From: Athripsodes cinereus
Taxonomy: Eukaryota > Arthropoda > Insecta > Trichoptera > Leptoceridae
Reading direction: 5' to 3'
Assembly (NCBI GenBank): GCA_947579605.1
Contig: OX388309.1
Span: forward strand, 20,217,071 to 20,281,070
Length of the DNA: 64,000 nucleotides
The notes beneath the pieces were generated by a model. It made no database searches and was not told the origin of the DNA. It was given only the letters and a program-made list of their open reading frames with translations. Made by a program: the position numbers and the translations under genes. Shown here one piece after another: positions 46,564 to 58,918 of the stretch (within the stretch, counting starts at the first letter, position 1; every line of letters starts with the position of its first letter).

Positions 46564-46934
46564 AATAAAAAATTATGCAATTTAATCATTATTTGGATAT
46601 GAAGGCTATCTCTGTTCATAACATAAGATAATTCATTCAGATTGCGCCAGCCTCTAACTAAGCTATGGATGCACCTGCCAAATATATATACATACATCTG
46701 ACATCCAGAACCAGGATAGTTTGAAAAGGTCATTTTTCAATTTACCCTGTTTACAGGTATGGAGGGTCCTTGTATATTTGTATTCGAATTAACATTCAGT
46801 AGATATTTTTTATTCACCCTTAAAAGTTCTTTTCGGGAGTATAGGGTGTATTTGGTAAATATACACAAGTAAGTATTAGTTAATACAAAACATATTTTTG
46901 TATAATTTTGTGTACTCAAATATTTTTCAATAAA
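46564..46934 (+). terminator. Candidate APEH polyadenylation signals
   Basis: AATAAA at 46564-46569 and at 46929-46934, 234 and 599 bases after the stop codon. Either could end the mRNA. Confidence 0.5.
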
Positions 46935-48655
46935 ATCAATGTTGGTTATATCATTATCTTGTTGTTTTCCTTGTGTGTGGATATTATAATCTTTATACTC
47001 ATTAAAATACTGAATCGAGTCTATATAGCCCAGAAAATATAGACCGAAAATCGGGGTTTCAGGGAAATAATTAATAACCAGCTGAAACTTTCAGGGATGG
47101 TTCCTTGATGCTTCTGAAAGAAATCCTGAAAAGTCTCTAAAAATCTTATGTGAGCTTCTATCCAAAATGGCGGATTAAAGATGGCCGCCAAGCGCATGGC
47201 ACCTTGCTAAATGTTTTTCATTATATCTATATAATTTGGAAACATGTAAAAAAGATATGTAATTTGGAAACATGTTTGGTTTTGTAAAAATATATTTAAA
47301 AAGTCTAAATAAATTACAAATAATATTTTTTTGAGTATGAAATATTTTTTTCGGAATAAAAAAATAATGATTTTTAATATTTTACCCCATAACTTTTTAT
47401 GCATTAATAAATCGTAAAAAACTATTCTTATATTTTTTCTGGCTGTGAATGTAGGGATTATAATGAAAAATTTTTTTTGAAGAAATTCTGAAAAATAGTT
47501 GAGATATTTGAATTTGAATGGAGCACCAGCGTGATCTCTTTCTCAAATAACGATTTCAATCGGGTTAGTAAGTATGCGAAATGTGGAACAAATCTTGAGT
47601 TATGTTTCTACAAGATGATCCATACATGAGGTAGGTTCCTGTAATATAAAAATAAAAACAAATTCTCTATAAATTTCGACCCACCCTACTCCACCTGTCC
47701 CATAATATCACCTTTACCTTATTACAGTTTCTCCAAGAAGAATTTGCTCAGATATTCAAAATTCTTGCAAACTGTAAATTTTCCAAAAAAAACTTCAAAT
47801 TCAGTTTATTAATACTCACTACGCTCAAAATAAGTGGTCATCGTCAGTTATCGAAAAAGTTTTTAATGTAAATATAGAATACTATTTCGTACTATGATTG
47901 AAGAAATAACGCATTTTTGCGTGATATTTTCACTTAAGTTATTTATATCGTAATGCATTCACCTATAAGTGGGGTAGCCAGCAGACTAATTTCTTGTAAT
48001 TAATGTACAGATCGTCGTCTCTGTGCCATAAAATTTAATCATTCAGAGGTGGCACCTAATCGTCGAATTTTAGATGATAGTTACCTTGTATGTGATGTTT
48101 TATGAAAAATTTTCCCTTACAGGATACTCTAAATCTCACGGAAAAGATTGATAAAGGTCCATACATTCCTGAAGACTCTATTTTTATAATATTCATGATT
48201 AATTTGGTAACCATAATGTATTTGTATTACGTCTGTCTATTAAATTTCACGTATTAGGAAGGCTGCTAATTACGTTTCGGGAAATGGGGTAACCAGGGAT
48301 ATTTGAGTCAATGTATTATTTCCATCACAAAGTTTATTATTTTTAACAGTATACCATCTCAGAAATTTTTCTCATACTTATAATAACAAAACTTTTATTG
48401 CATTCCAAATGAGACACCTCCAGAACATGTATTTTTGTATCCTATTTACACTTTTGCCGGCGAATAAAATTATCAAGTAGTTTTGTGTACATAAATTTGA
48501 ATAAAAGAAGATGCACTGGGATTAAAATCGAAATTGCACAGCAAAATTTTTCAATAATTCTATGTTTTGAGCGCTCCAATTGTCATTTATTTGAACCGAT
48601 GTGTGAAAATATCAATTATCATTCTGATGAAAGATTTGGCATCTTTTATCTATCT
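46935..48655. other. Intergenic; no gene seen
   Basis: AT-rich sequence right of APEH. Short frames carry no recognisable motif and I see no inverted-repeat element ends here. Confidence 0.4.
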
Positions 48656-49345
48656 AGTTATCTGTAATATCAAAAACATAGAATTATTAATTAAGTGATA
48701 TTTCAACGTTCTGTTTTCGAAGTATGTTAAACTTCAAAATGTAAAAAAATCTTATATATCTACAACGATGCTATTAATACATCTTCTTATTTTATTGTAA
48801 GATGTTTAGAGTTTTTCAAAATATAGTTATCTGTAATATCAAAAACATAGAATTATTAATTAAGTGATATTTCAACGTTCTGTTTTCGAAGTATGCTAAA
48901 CTTCAAAATGTAAAAAAATCTTATATATCTACAACAATGCTATTAATACATCTACTTATTTTATTGTAAGATGTTTAGAGTTTTTCAAAATATAGTTATC
49001 TGTAATATCAAAAACATAGAATTATTAATTAAGTGATATTTCAACGTTCTGTTTTCGAAGTATGCTAAACTTCAAAATGTAAAAAAATCTTATATATCTA
49101 CAACAATGCTATTAATACATCTACTTATTTTATTGTAAGATGTTTAGAGTTTTTCAAAATATAGTTATCTGTAATATCAAAAACATAGAATTATTAATTC
49201 AGTGATACTTCAATGTTCTTTTGTCGAAGTATGCTAAACTCCAAAATCTAAAAAAATCTTATATATCGACAACGATACTATTAATATGTGTTCTTATTTT
49301 ATTGTTAGATATTCAGAGTTCCTTTTTATTTCAAAATATAGTTAT
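48656..49345. repeat. 169-bp tandem repeat, four copies
   Basis: Units start with agttatctgtaatatc at 48656, 48825, 48994 and 49163; spacing is exactly 169 each time. Copies 1-3 are nearly identical, copy 4 is more diverged, and a partial fifth start is at about 49340. AT-rich, no coding pattern. Confidence 0.95.
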
Positions 49346-49967
49346 CTGTTTTATCAAAACTGAGATCCAATTCAAATACAATGGCATGAAATATATCATT
49401 TTTAATTATCTCATATGCCATCGTAATATAATTATACAAACCCATAGATAACATAAGTAAACTAGCATTAAACGTAATACGGTGATAATCCATAAGTTAG
49501 GTAGGCACTCAGAATATACTATCGCATATTATGCTTTTATAAATTTGTTTCATTATAAGTATTTCATTTATTCAAAACATGCGTCTAAAAACACAAGATT
49601 TTCAAAATTTAGATATTAAGATATTGTCTATTGATAAAGTAAATTGTTAGAATTGCATACCAGGTTTATAATTCCGATTTAAGGCAATGTCTCACTCCGA
49701 AAATAAAATTTTAGCTAAATATAAAACATCATTTGCGTTACATCTATTTAGGAGTATAATTACATTGCAAATAAAGAATAATGACCGCCATTTGTAATTT
49801 CACATAATAAAATTATTGTTGTTTGGTTTTCAGTATTTTTAAAATTCACTGGGGTATTCTAAATTCAAAATAATTATAGAATATTATACGTTCTACATGT
49901 AAACATCTCAAAACTGTCATATAAGTGTCACAAACACAAATGTCAAAATCCAACGCTTTATCTGGGG
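49346..49967. other. No gene seen
   Basis: AT-rich sequence between the tandem repeat and the next MITE; nothing recognised. Confidence 0.35.
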
Positions 49968-50575
49968 GGCGTTCAGAGGAACATAAATATCGCTCGATGT
50001 CAAGTGACCACCTGAGCGACCATGAAGTTGCAGTGAGTAGTTAATGTCACCCCGGATAATCGTGAACAACTTTGAGCGTTTTTATGACCCAAATGTCATC
50101 GTACTGGCGCCATTTTTGTAAGATTCATTCGCGGTAGTGCGTCGTGCTTTACTTGATTACGTTTTTAATTTGAATAGTTAAATTGGCTTTGTTTTAAGAA
50201 TGTTTTTAGGATAATGCGTATTAAAACAAAGCGTAAAAAATAAATTATTCACTAAAATCTGCACTAACTATTTTGATTTCTCTTTCATTTTACTTCTTGA
50301 ACTAAAAAAATATGATTTTCTATTTTGAAAAATTATATAAGACACCATAATTACGATTAACTTCGCAATTGTTTTGGCAACCGTCATCACTCAAACGTCA
50401 AGGTAACTGTCAGAGTGATAATCATCTTGCTATGATTTCGGTAGATCACCCGACGACATGCCTGAACGCAACAGTGCGAGTCGTCGGGTGACTCGCTCCG
50501 GGCGCGTGATCGGATAGAGCGTCGTCGAGTGATCACTCGGTGACTGTCTGAACGCCTCCCTGGGTCGCTAGAAAA
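49968..50575. mobile_element. Inverted-repeat MITE (ggcgttcaga ends)
   Basis: The left end ggggggcgttcaga and right end tctgaacgcctccct are inverted. Blocks recur in reverse at 18440-19105 and partly at 11064-11217. The right part has repeated gtcgtcgggtgat motifs. No coding. Confidence 0.6.
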
Positions 50576-50869
50576 TTAATGTTGCCAGAATATTGGTCGT
50601 ATTAATCGTTATTTTATTATGGTTTGATTAGTATTCGTTACTTTAAAATCAGTACCTGAAAAATAAATGTTATTGATAATACATACCAAACCAACATCAG
50701 AAGATTGGATTGTAGATTCTATTTAAAGTAAGTTTTTGGTATATCCTACATTGAATCCGTTTGTTAATACGTGCTTATGTATGCATGATTTTGGCACGCA
50801 TAGAGCTGATTATTATTATGACATGTAGCTATTTTGGTGCTAAATAGATCTTAAGACTTAAAGCATAAT

Positions 50870-51760
50870 ACTTGAGGTGTAACTAGACGTTACATTAGCT
50901 GACTGAAACATAATATTTAGATTTGTAGACTGTAACTAGAAGTCAATTTTGTACACCGTAAATAGATTTCAAATTTCCAATCTGTAAACGCCAATTAATG
51001 TTTGAGGAAGTTGTTTGGTTGCTCCCGGTGAATAATAATTAATATGCTTAGTTGTTACCGGTACTTAATCCTTTTTTAATTAAATGACATAACATCTGAT
51101 TATCTAAAGGAGCGCTCACATTTGTTCACTTCCAGTGATTACTCTGGATGATCCTCCAAATTAAAAGGTGTGAACATGCGTTTCATCAATAGTCAATCGT
51201 TTCATCAATCACTAGCGATTTCGGATGAAAGCGATTACTACCCGACATAATGTTGATGAAAGGTCCTTTCACTGAAATGACCATAAACAAGTTTTATCCT
51301 ATAATTTGTCTTATTCTCTATGAATTTGTATTGAAAGTCAGAATCATGTACCAAATTATCATACTTTCGAGAATCTTATTAATTTGATTTAAATTTTATC
51401 AAGTGCTGTTTTTCATTTTTTATTACGACATCAAACTACATACAACATGACCGTGAGTGTCGGATGGCAGTGAATGTATAGGATGAACAAATGTGAACAG
51501 ACGTCTTCACTTTCGATGAACAAGTTTGACCCTGACACGCTGGATGATCATTCAAAGTGAAGCAATGTGAATGCTACTTTAGTATTACAAACTGAAAAAA
51601 ATTTAGACTGAGACCAGAAGTCAAATTTGCACACAGTTACTGGATGTTAAATTTCCAACATCCAGTAACTGTAAAACGACAATTAATGTTTGAGGAGGTC
51701 GTTTGGTTGCTACCATAGAATAATAAACATACTTTGATGTTATTGGTAGTTATTTTTTTT
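50870..51760. repeat. Direct repeat pair flanking a MITE
   Basis: About 170 bp near 50890-51060 is repeated at about 51595-51750; shared text includes caattaatgtttgaggaagt or close variants and gtttggttgct. Between them lies an imperfect inverted-repeat element, 51106-51580 (aaaggagcgctcacatttgt and, inverted, aaagtagcattcacattgct). Confidence 0.6.
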
Positions 51761-52204
51761 ATAAAAGATATACCTATCTGGGTTTTGTTATTTTTTAATT
51801 TTTTAATCTAATGACAAGACAAATGTGGGAAATTTTATTTAACTATGTTGGTAGGTAACCAACCAATTATTATTATTTTTTATCAAAATAGGGCATTTAC
51901 CCGTTTTTTTCTGTTATAGGCATCTCCTAATTTTTTACTTAAATATGGGGATGTGGGTTTTAAACATCGAGTTTTTAAATTGGGAAGAGGTTAAAGTACC
52001 TACTTTTTTTCACGTAGGCACCTACTAATATTGACGTGTGTGATATCAAACTTCATGTTTTAAAATTGGGAAGAAATTTTTTAGTATTTTTTACGTAGGT
52101 TTTGCACTTTTTATTTACTTAATCAGTTTTACGTAGTTAGTGCTTAATTAATTTTTTTCAATAAGATTGTGTAGTTTTAACTCATTTATTTGGATGATTA
52201 TCTG

Positions 52205-52241
52205 TTTTTAAACCCGAGCGATGCCGGGTTATAAAAGCTAG
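52205..52241 (+). mobile_element. Helitron 3' terminus
   Basis: A hairpin (aacccg-agcgatgc-cgggtt) is followed after a few bases by ctag and then T, the Helitron end rule (hairpin, CTRR, host T). I could not find the TC 5' end; the element probably extends left over AT-rich sequence with no ORF. Confidence 0.65.
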
Positions 52242-52364
52242 TAATAAATATACTAAAGTATGGGTCTGAACTCTGAGCCCGCCTACGAGGAACAAAACTA
52301 ATTTCAAATTTTTCGCTTACAATGAAAGCAAATTAGAGCTTTGCGGTTATCCACTATAATCCCG

Positions 52365-52612
52365 TGGAGCACCCGGTAAAGAATTGGTCTCCCACTCTTC
52401 TGCGTAAGTTTTCGAGTGTCCTGTAAAAGGCAGGTGTTCGAAAAAAATAAGACATTTTACATCTTAAATTCAGCATTGAGGTTTGCCACCCATCCTGAAT
52501 GTCTTGATTTTATACTGGCACGAAGAGGACAGTTTGTATGTTTCTTACATACAGCTGATCTGCTGGCTACCCCACTTGTGGGATATGCCGTGATGGTATA
52601 GTAGTAGTAGTT
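52365..52612 (+). repeat. Dispersed ~250-300-bp repeat (best copy)
   Basis: Runs from ggagcacccggtaaagaatt to the ctggctaccccacttgtggg motif and gatggtatagtagtag. Other copies or parts are at about 1340-1570, 9295-9620 (inverted), 9835-9990, 36955-37112 and 63675-64000 (inverted). No pol III boxes seen, so class is unknown. Confidence 0.7.
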
Positions 52613-52679
52613 ATCCACAGAGATGTCGCTTTACCAATAGATTTCCATAGAATGAAGGAACTATTTTTACAGATTCCCT

Positions 52680-53400
52680 TAGCCTCGTATCTTCTAGGGC
52701 GAAAGGGTAATTTATCATAAAATAATTGTATAATCCACGATATTTTAAGATTGATGTTCGAGGCATCAAGTAAAAATATTGAGTTGGTGATTGCTTGGAT
52801 CCCTTCTCATGTGGGTATTGCCGGAAACGAGAGAGTAGATATTCTGGCTAAGGAAGCATGTTCTTGTGGTATATTGCCAAATGCATTTGTAGTTCCTATA
52901 GGAGATTGTCTGGGTGTTGTAAGAAGTGAAATTTATGAGAAGTGGAATTATTCATTTATCGGGTCTGTATCTGGGTCTCATTATAAAGGAATTCAGCCTT
53001 CAATCCCCTTGCAACCTTGGTTTCAAGAAACAAAATGGCCAAAATTAAACATTTCGCTTCTCTGTAGAATGAGGATAGGACATTAATTGTGTTATTGCCT
53101 CTCACTTGGCCAGAATCAATATTCTGGATGTGTGAATGTGCGAATGCGGGGAGGACACGGAAACTCTTGACCACGTTTTCTTTGGTTGCCCACTCCTACC
53201 TAATCAAGAATTTTCTCAGACGATTAGGAAGTTGGGTTTTAATTTCCCCATTTCTGTCCATTTTCTTTTGGCCCAAAATTGTAATAAAGTAAACCTAGCC
53301 TTAATAAATCACCTTAAAAAAATAATAAGAACATCTAAATTATTAATTATAATAAGAATAAATTTCAATAATAATTATACCTAATAATAAGTTGTTTTAT
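52680..53400 (+). pseudogene. I/LOA/R1-type LINE RNase H and C-terminus, frameshifted
   Basis: Frame 52751-53086 contains IAWIPSHVGIAGNERVDILAKEA, the C-terminal RNase H motif. A frameshift near 53090 moves to a second frame with CECGEDTETLDHVFFGCPLL, a CCHC-like motif that ends such ORFs. 5'-truncated; AT-rich 3' end. Confidence 0.8.
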
Positions 53401-54291
53401 AATGAATGTTTTTGAAACAAATTATAATTATAAAAATAATAATAAATTTTGTCATTTTTTTTTAGCAAGACTACGATGTATTTAACATCAAATATATTCC
53501 TGAAAACGGCCCTGTGATTGCAACGCGACATCGTTGCAATCACAGGGTTGCGAAAGAAGGAACTATTTTGTACTCCGCATGGCTTCTATACTTTTAATAT
53601 TAAATTTATTATTCTATGGTCGCGTGGTCTGTAGTTTGACGCATTTTCGTGAAAAATTATCAAAAAGAGAATAAAAGAAAAATAACATTCACAATGACCG
53701 GATTTTATTTTACAAAACCACTGCTTGTGGAGGTGAAAAATTAACAAATTCTTCAAAATGGTGATATTTTCTCACAGTACCCTTTCTACAACGTAACGGA
53801 TATTTCTGACGACTGTTACGTGCTTAAATTTCTACCCCCTGCCGCCAAAATTTTATGGTATAGGAATTTGAAGTATTTCAAAAACTCCCCGGTTTTCTCA
53901 AATATTTTCTCACAGTACCTATATTTGTACCGATTATTGTATTAAGTATCGGGTACTTTTCCAAAAATCCCGATATTTTATCTACCGATTACTGACTAAG
54001 CTGTTTCGAGTTCATGAAAATAGAAAATACCAAAGAATTTAAAACTAGTAAACACTGCTGATAATGCTTCGAAAGCTAACAAAAAAGAAGGAAACTACCA
54101 AATCTGGTCATGCTGCTCGTGATCACTAATGCTCATTGGGTGCGTCCCGATAGTAGGATGCGAACGTTATCGGCGACGATTTTGGGCACTCTTCAGAAAA
54201 AGTCACCGAATGATTGCTGATTGATTGACGTTCGCGTCCTATTATCTGGACGCACCCCTCGATGAAATGTCTATTATACGTTTCCGGATAG
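53401..54291. other. No gene; hairpin and two small repeat elements
   Basis: A perfect hairpin lies at about 53509-53546 (cctgtgattgcaacg, loop, complement). The C-rich repeat core is near 53830-53990. A ~120-bp MITE at 54138-54257 has ends gggtgcgtcc and ggacgcaccc and inner gcgaacgt pairing. Confidence 0.55.
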
Positions 54292-54485
54292 CCTAGTATT
54301 CACAGCAATTTTAAAACTTTCGACGCCGGGACCCTCTACAGACGGACGCCCGAAGCTTTTTCGTTTGGAAAGGTGACGCATTATTCATTTTGTTTATTCA
54401 AGATTAGTTCATTGCCTTATACATTTCGAGAGATAACGCAAATTCATAAAGAAGGAAAAATAAAATACGAATTCGCTTGTAATCA

Positions 54486-54938
54486 ATGTACATTGAGGAG
54501 ATTGAGAGATCTCGACGGAAAAAATTGTTAATTCTACATGGTGCACCAGAGAACTTGACTTTGGATGCGGCACTCAAGGAGACACCTCTCGCAGTCAATC
54601 CCTCTTCAATCAAGGACATGCGGCGTTTCGGCAAGAAAGGTGACAGGCCAAGGCCTATACTAATAAAATTCACCTCTTTCCTGCACAAGGATGATGTCTG
54701 GAAGAAGAAATCTTGCTTGAAAGGATCTAAATGGCTAATAACAGAATCTTTAACGCGGAAAGCACTCGAACTCCTGACTGAAGCTAAGAAGAAGCTGGGA
54801 ACCGGTAACTGCTGGTCGATGAATGGAAACATATTCGTAAAACTACCGAACAATTCAAAGAAAATAATATCTAAAATGGCTGACCTTGATGATATACCGA
54901 CGGATTGCAGACAGTTGAGGCCACGTACAAACAAGTAG
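54486..54938 (+). CDS. CR1 ORF1 (RRM-like), probably 5'-truncated
   Basis: The 150-codon frame contains KLLILHGAPE, SIKDMRRFGKKGDRPRPILI and FVKLPNNSKK, and ends DCRQLRPRTNK-stop. This matches the RRM and C-terminal domain of LINE ORF1 chaperones, which are usually longer at the N-terminus. Its first codons overlap the junction with the host repeat, so the real start is missing. Confidence 0.65.
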   Translation: MYIEEIERSRRKKLLILHGAPENLTLDAALKETPLAVNPSSIKDMRRFGKKGDRPRPILIKFTSFLHKDDVWKKKSCLKGSKWLITESLTRKALELLTEAKKKLGTGNCWSMNGNIFVKLPNNSKKIISKMADLDDIPTDCRQLRPRTNK

Positions 54939-55960
54939 TATTACTCCGCTATTTACACACATTGCACTAAATACACTAAAAAGTATTGACTATTTTCTAT
55001 TAATAATTTATTTTCACGTCATTACATATCACTTTTTTTGGTTTATGTGTCTAATTTTTGCTCGTATTGTATTCCACAATCACTTAAACTTTCTGTTTAT
55101 TGGTGCCCCGACACAGAATAAACAACCGTGAAGTTGGCTGCGCTTCCCGCATGTTCGTAACACACACGAGTGTTCGTAAACGTCCATAATGTTTTTGAAT
55201 TACTATCAATTGCGTCGCGCACCACACTTTATGCAGCGTTTGTTTGAGAGGTTGAGTAACGTGTGCGTGGTACTTGCATGCGATTAAGAGCGTATTTAAA
55301 TACAATTAATGCTCACTGCTTCTCCCATACTTATCCTATGCATGATATATTGAAATATTTTTCCTTTCTGCTAGCTCACCACTAATTATTTTTTCTTACA
55401 TGTTTTTATTTTTGACACATTTTAACCCTCTATTATTTATTGCACTCACCTTCTAACGGACATTTGTTCTCTGCCTTCGCACTTGTATATTTTCGTGTTT
55501 AATTTGATCATATTTTATTACAAAATGTCGTAATGTTTCTTATTTTTTCCAAGTTTTAAGTTTTTATTAAGATTGCATATATGTGATTCTTACTCACATT
55601 TTATTTAACTCATCTACAATATATATAACATGACAACATTGCATAATTAACATTTAATTGAGCAGTTTTTAACATACAAAATCGCGCCGTTGCATGAATT
55701 CTTGGAATGTATGTACTGCGCTTATCAGATTTACCTTTTATTATGATATATTTTATATGTTGTTCATATGAGCTGTTGGATTTGAGGAGCGGATTTTAAC
55801 ATACTTGTTTATTGCTCTTGTCTGTGGGATATTTTGGGTTCATGGAACAAGTCGTTTATTTGAGTAGATATTTACTGTTTTATATTATTTTTATTTATTT
55901 TTATACTATAATTGTTCATATTATTTTTATTTATATTTAATATCCTGTGCACACTTTGAC
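54939..55960. other. ORF1-ORF2 spacer of the CR1 element
   Basis: About 1 kb, AT-rich, with no open frame I can connect to ORF1 or ORF2. Unusually long for a LINE inter-ORF region. Confidence 0.5.
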
Positions 55961-58918
55961 ATGTCTAACTCTTCCCATTCAAATGACTCCTTCTACTCTC
56001 TCCCCTCCTCCTCCCTCTCCACCTCCCATGCTCTAAACTCTTCAACAGACTCGTTTAACTCGGCTTACAATTCTTCAACTAGCACACTGCCTAATCTCTC
56101 TGACCTCTTACGGGGTTCGTTGATTTCTTCACATTCAATTCTAAATATCTGTCACATAAATGCTCAAAGCATCCCAGCACATTACGATGAACTCCTGGCT
56201 TCTTTCACGGATGTCCCATTTCACGCGCTGCTTGTAAGTGAAACCTGGTTTAAGCCGATACTCTCTTCTTCAATATTTCCTATTCCGGGTTATAAGCTTA
56301 TCCGTTGTGATCGTGCCAATCGTGTTGGTGGTGGCGTTGCCATCTATCTCCGTGAGGATATTGGATACAGGGTCGTAGCGTCATCTGAGTCTCTGGCTGT
56401 GGGGGGTATGGAGTACTTGTTAATTGAGATTTCCGCTTTACACTCCAAAATATTACTAGGGGCATTTTATTGCCCACCCAACTGTAACTATTTCCATGAA
56501 ATCGAAACACTATTAGAACCTCTGACACACAACTTCGCCCATAGTATTTTAATGGGAGATTTTAATACATGTATTATTAAAAATGATAATCGTGCTGCAA
56601 GGCTGCTAAATTTATTACACGCATTGAATTTGCATGTACTACCCCTGCGACCAACTCATCATTTAAAAGATTCAGAAACACTCCTGGATTTAGTTATAAC
56701 TTCTTTGACTAACCAAGTGAGAGGGCACGGCCAGTTGACGGCATCTGGTTTTTCTAACCACGATTTAATTTACCTTTCATACAAAGTTAAGATGCCTAAG
56801 GAAAAACCTAGGTTGTACTCTTTTAGAGATTTCAAGCGAATTAATAGGGATACTCTACAATCTGATTCTGAGACAATTAATTGGAGTAGCATTTATTCAA
56901 CAAATGATGTGAATGCAATGGTTGCGGATTTCAACAATTCCATAACCGAACTATTTGATAGGCACGCCCCTATTAAAACTGTCCCGTTAAAACGTCCTCC
57001 TGCACCATGGCTGACGGATGATATTCGTAAGCTAATGGCTAAGCGAGATAGAATTAAAACAAAATTCAAAAGCTCAAGATGTCCTGTCAGATGGGAAAAT
57101 TATAAAAATATTAGACGGAGATGTTCCCAGCTATGCCGTCGAGCGAAAAAAGAATACTTTTTGACCAATATTTCCTACTCTTCTAGAGAAACCTGGAAGT
57201 TTTTAAAACGCCACGGTGTGGGTAAGCCGAACAACGCTACTGATTTTGCTTCCCTTGATCTTAATGACTTGAACAATCATTTCTCCTCTCTGCCGGTGAC
57301 GATAAATCCTCAGGCGAAACAGTCAACATTGGACATTATTAGGAATTGTAGAAATAGTGATGACGAACCTTTTAGTTTTCAGTTAGTTTCCATGTCTGAT
57401 GTTCGAAAGTCTTTTTTGTCTGTCAAGTCCACGGCGGTGGGATGCGATGGACTGAGTTTGAGGATGCTGGAACTCATCCTTGATTCCGTTATTCCTATTT
57501 TGACGTATATCATAAACTCTTCACTGTCCTTTGGGATTTTCCCCTCTGAATGGAAGGTTGCCAATATTATTCCAGTCGCAAAGGTAAGCTCTCCCTCTTC
57601 GCTGAAAGATTTCAGACCGATTTCAATTCTCCCATTTCTTTCCAAAGTTATTGAAAAAATTGTTCATCGACAACTGAACGACTATCTTGTAGCGCATAAC
57701 TACCTCAACTCTTTTCAGTCAGGTTTTAGGAGGGGTCATAGTACCACAACAACCTTGTTGAAAATTTCTGATGACATTAGGTTTGTCATGGAGGGAAGGC
57801 AACTCACACTGCTGACTCTCCTGGATTTTAGTAGTGCATTTAATTGTGTAGATTTTGATCTTCTACTTGCGCGGATGGAGGCGCTCAATATCACGGGGCC
57901 TGCTCTTTGCTGGATGAACTCTTATCTTAGGGATCGAAAGCAGAGGGTTTCAGTTTCAAATAAAACATCAGATTGGATATGTCTTCGAGCTGGCGTCCCT
58001 CAGGGTGGCATACTTTCTCCTCTTCTGTTTTCTATTTTTATTAATCCAATCACTGAGCGGCTCCGTGGATCTTACCATCTGTATGCCGATGACCTCCAAC
58101 TTTATATTCATTTCGATGGGACAACAGTTGATGAAGCTTTTAATAACATGAACTTTAATCTTCAGTACATTGGATCTTGGTGCGAAAGTCACGGTCTTCT
58201 GGTGAATCCATCTAAATCACAGGCTATAATAATGGGTAGTCCCAGATTGTTGTCTTCATTAAATCTTACACCGCTACCTTCATTGGAGTTAAACGGTACA
58301 ACGATCCCTTTCTCTGATAATGTCAAAAATCTGGGTGTTTACTTCGATAGTCAGGTCTCATGGCGCAAACAAATCGGCGAGGTAAGTCGAAAGGTTTTCG
58401 CTTCGCTTCATTCGCTTAGACGGCTCCGGAATTTTCTCACAGTTGATACAAAGAAGCTTTTTATTCAATCACTCATCTTTCCAATTATAGATTACGCAGA
58501 CATCAGCTATTTAGACGTCTCTGTGGAGGGTTTGAATAAGCTGGAGCGATTACAAAATGTTTGCATACGTTATGTATATGACCTTAGAAAATTTGATCAC
58601 ATTTCTGAGTACCGTCTTCGACTCGGTTGGAAGACCGTTTCCCAACGCAGAGACTTCCACACCCTTTGTCTTCTATACAAAATACTTTTTGATCCCAACA
58701 CCCCGCCTTACCTAAAAGAAAGGTTTCATTTCTTGCATTCACATGGACTCCCTCTTCGATCAGCCAATAACAATCTTCTGGCAATTCCTTCACACCAATC
58801 TGGTTTTTATACAGACTCCTTCACAGTTCTCGGTGCTAGGTTATGGAATCAACTTCCGTCTAGTATCCGTACCTGTCCCACATATCAATTGTTTAGAAAG
58901 CAGCTCGGTGGTCGCTAG
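55961..58918 (+). CDS. CR1-group ORF2: endonuclease and reverse transcriptase, 985 aa
   Basis: Intact from ATG to stop. After a Ser/Thr-rich N-terminus of about 60 residues comes an APE-type endonuclease (ICHINAQSI near 63, LVSETW, GGGVAIYL, MGDFNT near 198, SNHDLI near 266). The RT follows with FRPISILPFLSKVIEK (near 551), FQSGFRRGHST, LLDFSSAFNCVD, AGVPQGGILSPLLFSIF (near 677) and YADDLQLY (near 708), then the usual CR1 C-terminus (WNQLPSSIRTC). No stop or frameshift, all catalytic boxes present. Clade assignment within CR1 is from memory. Confidence 0.95.
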   Translation: MSNSSHSNDSFYSLPSSSLSTSHALNSSTDSFNSAYNSSTSTLPNLSDLLRGSLISSHSILNICHINAQSIPAHYDELLASFTDVPFHALLVSETWFKPILSSSIFPIPGYKLIRCDRANRVGGGVAIYLREDIGYRVVASSESLAVGGMEYLLIEISALHSKILLGAFYCPPNCNYFHEIETLLEPLTHNFAHSILMGDFNTCIIKNDNRAARLLNLLHALNLHVLPLRPTHHLKDSETLLDLVITSLTNQVRGHGQLTASGFSNHDLIYLSYKVKMPKEKPRLYSFRDFKRINRDTLQSDSETINWSSIYSTNDVNAMVADFNNSITELFDRHAPIKTVPLKRPPAPWLTDDIRKLMAKRDRIKTKFKSSRCPVRWENYKNIRRRCSQLCRRAKKEYFLTNISYSSRETWKFLKRHGVGKPNNATDFASLDLNDLNNHFSSLPVTINPQAKQSTLDIIRNCRNSDDEPFSFQLVSMSDVRKSFLSVKSTAVGCDGLSLRMLELILDSVIPILTYIINSSLSFGIFPSEWKVANIIPVAKVSSPSSLKDFRPISILPFLSKVIEKIVHRQLNDYLVAHNYLNSFQSGFRRGHSTTTTLLKISDDIRFVMEGRQLTLLTLLDFSSAFNCVDFDLLLARMEALNITGPALCWMNSYLRDRKQRVSVSNKTSDWICLRAGVPQGGILSPLLFSIFINPITERLRGSYHLYADDLQLYIHFDGTTVDEAFNNMNFNLQYIGSWCESHGLLVNPSKSQAIIMGSPRLLSSLNLTPLPSLELNGTTIPFSDNVKNLGVYFDSQVSWRKQIGEVSRKVFASLHSLRRLRNFLTVDTKKLFIQSLIFPIIDYADISYLDVSVEGLNKLERLQNVCIRYVYDLRKFDHISEYRLRLGWKTVSQRRDFHTLCLLYKILFDPNTPPYLKERFHFLHSHGLPLRSANNNLLAIPSHQSGFYTDSFTVLGARLWNQLPSSIRTCPTYQLFRKQLGGR

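Noticed and set aside
48656..49345. CRISPR-like regular repeat
   Set aside because: Repeat unit is the whole 169-bp period with no unique spacers, and the genome is eukaryotic.
53089..53384. Separate small genes after the RNase H frame
   Set aside because: They are the frameshifted continuation of the same LINE ORF (CCHC-like C-terminus).
54138..54257. Regulatory palindrome
   Set aside because: The inverted ends with GC-rich arms fit a small MITE better; no gene starts nearby except LINE ORFs.
54404..54934. 176-codon minus-strand frame
   Set aside because: Antisense over the CR1 ORF1, whose RRM-like motifs are on the plus strand.
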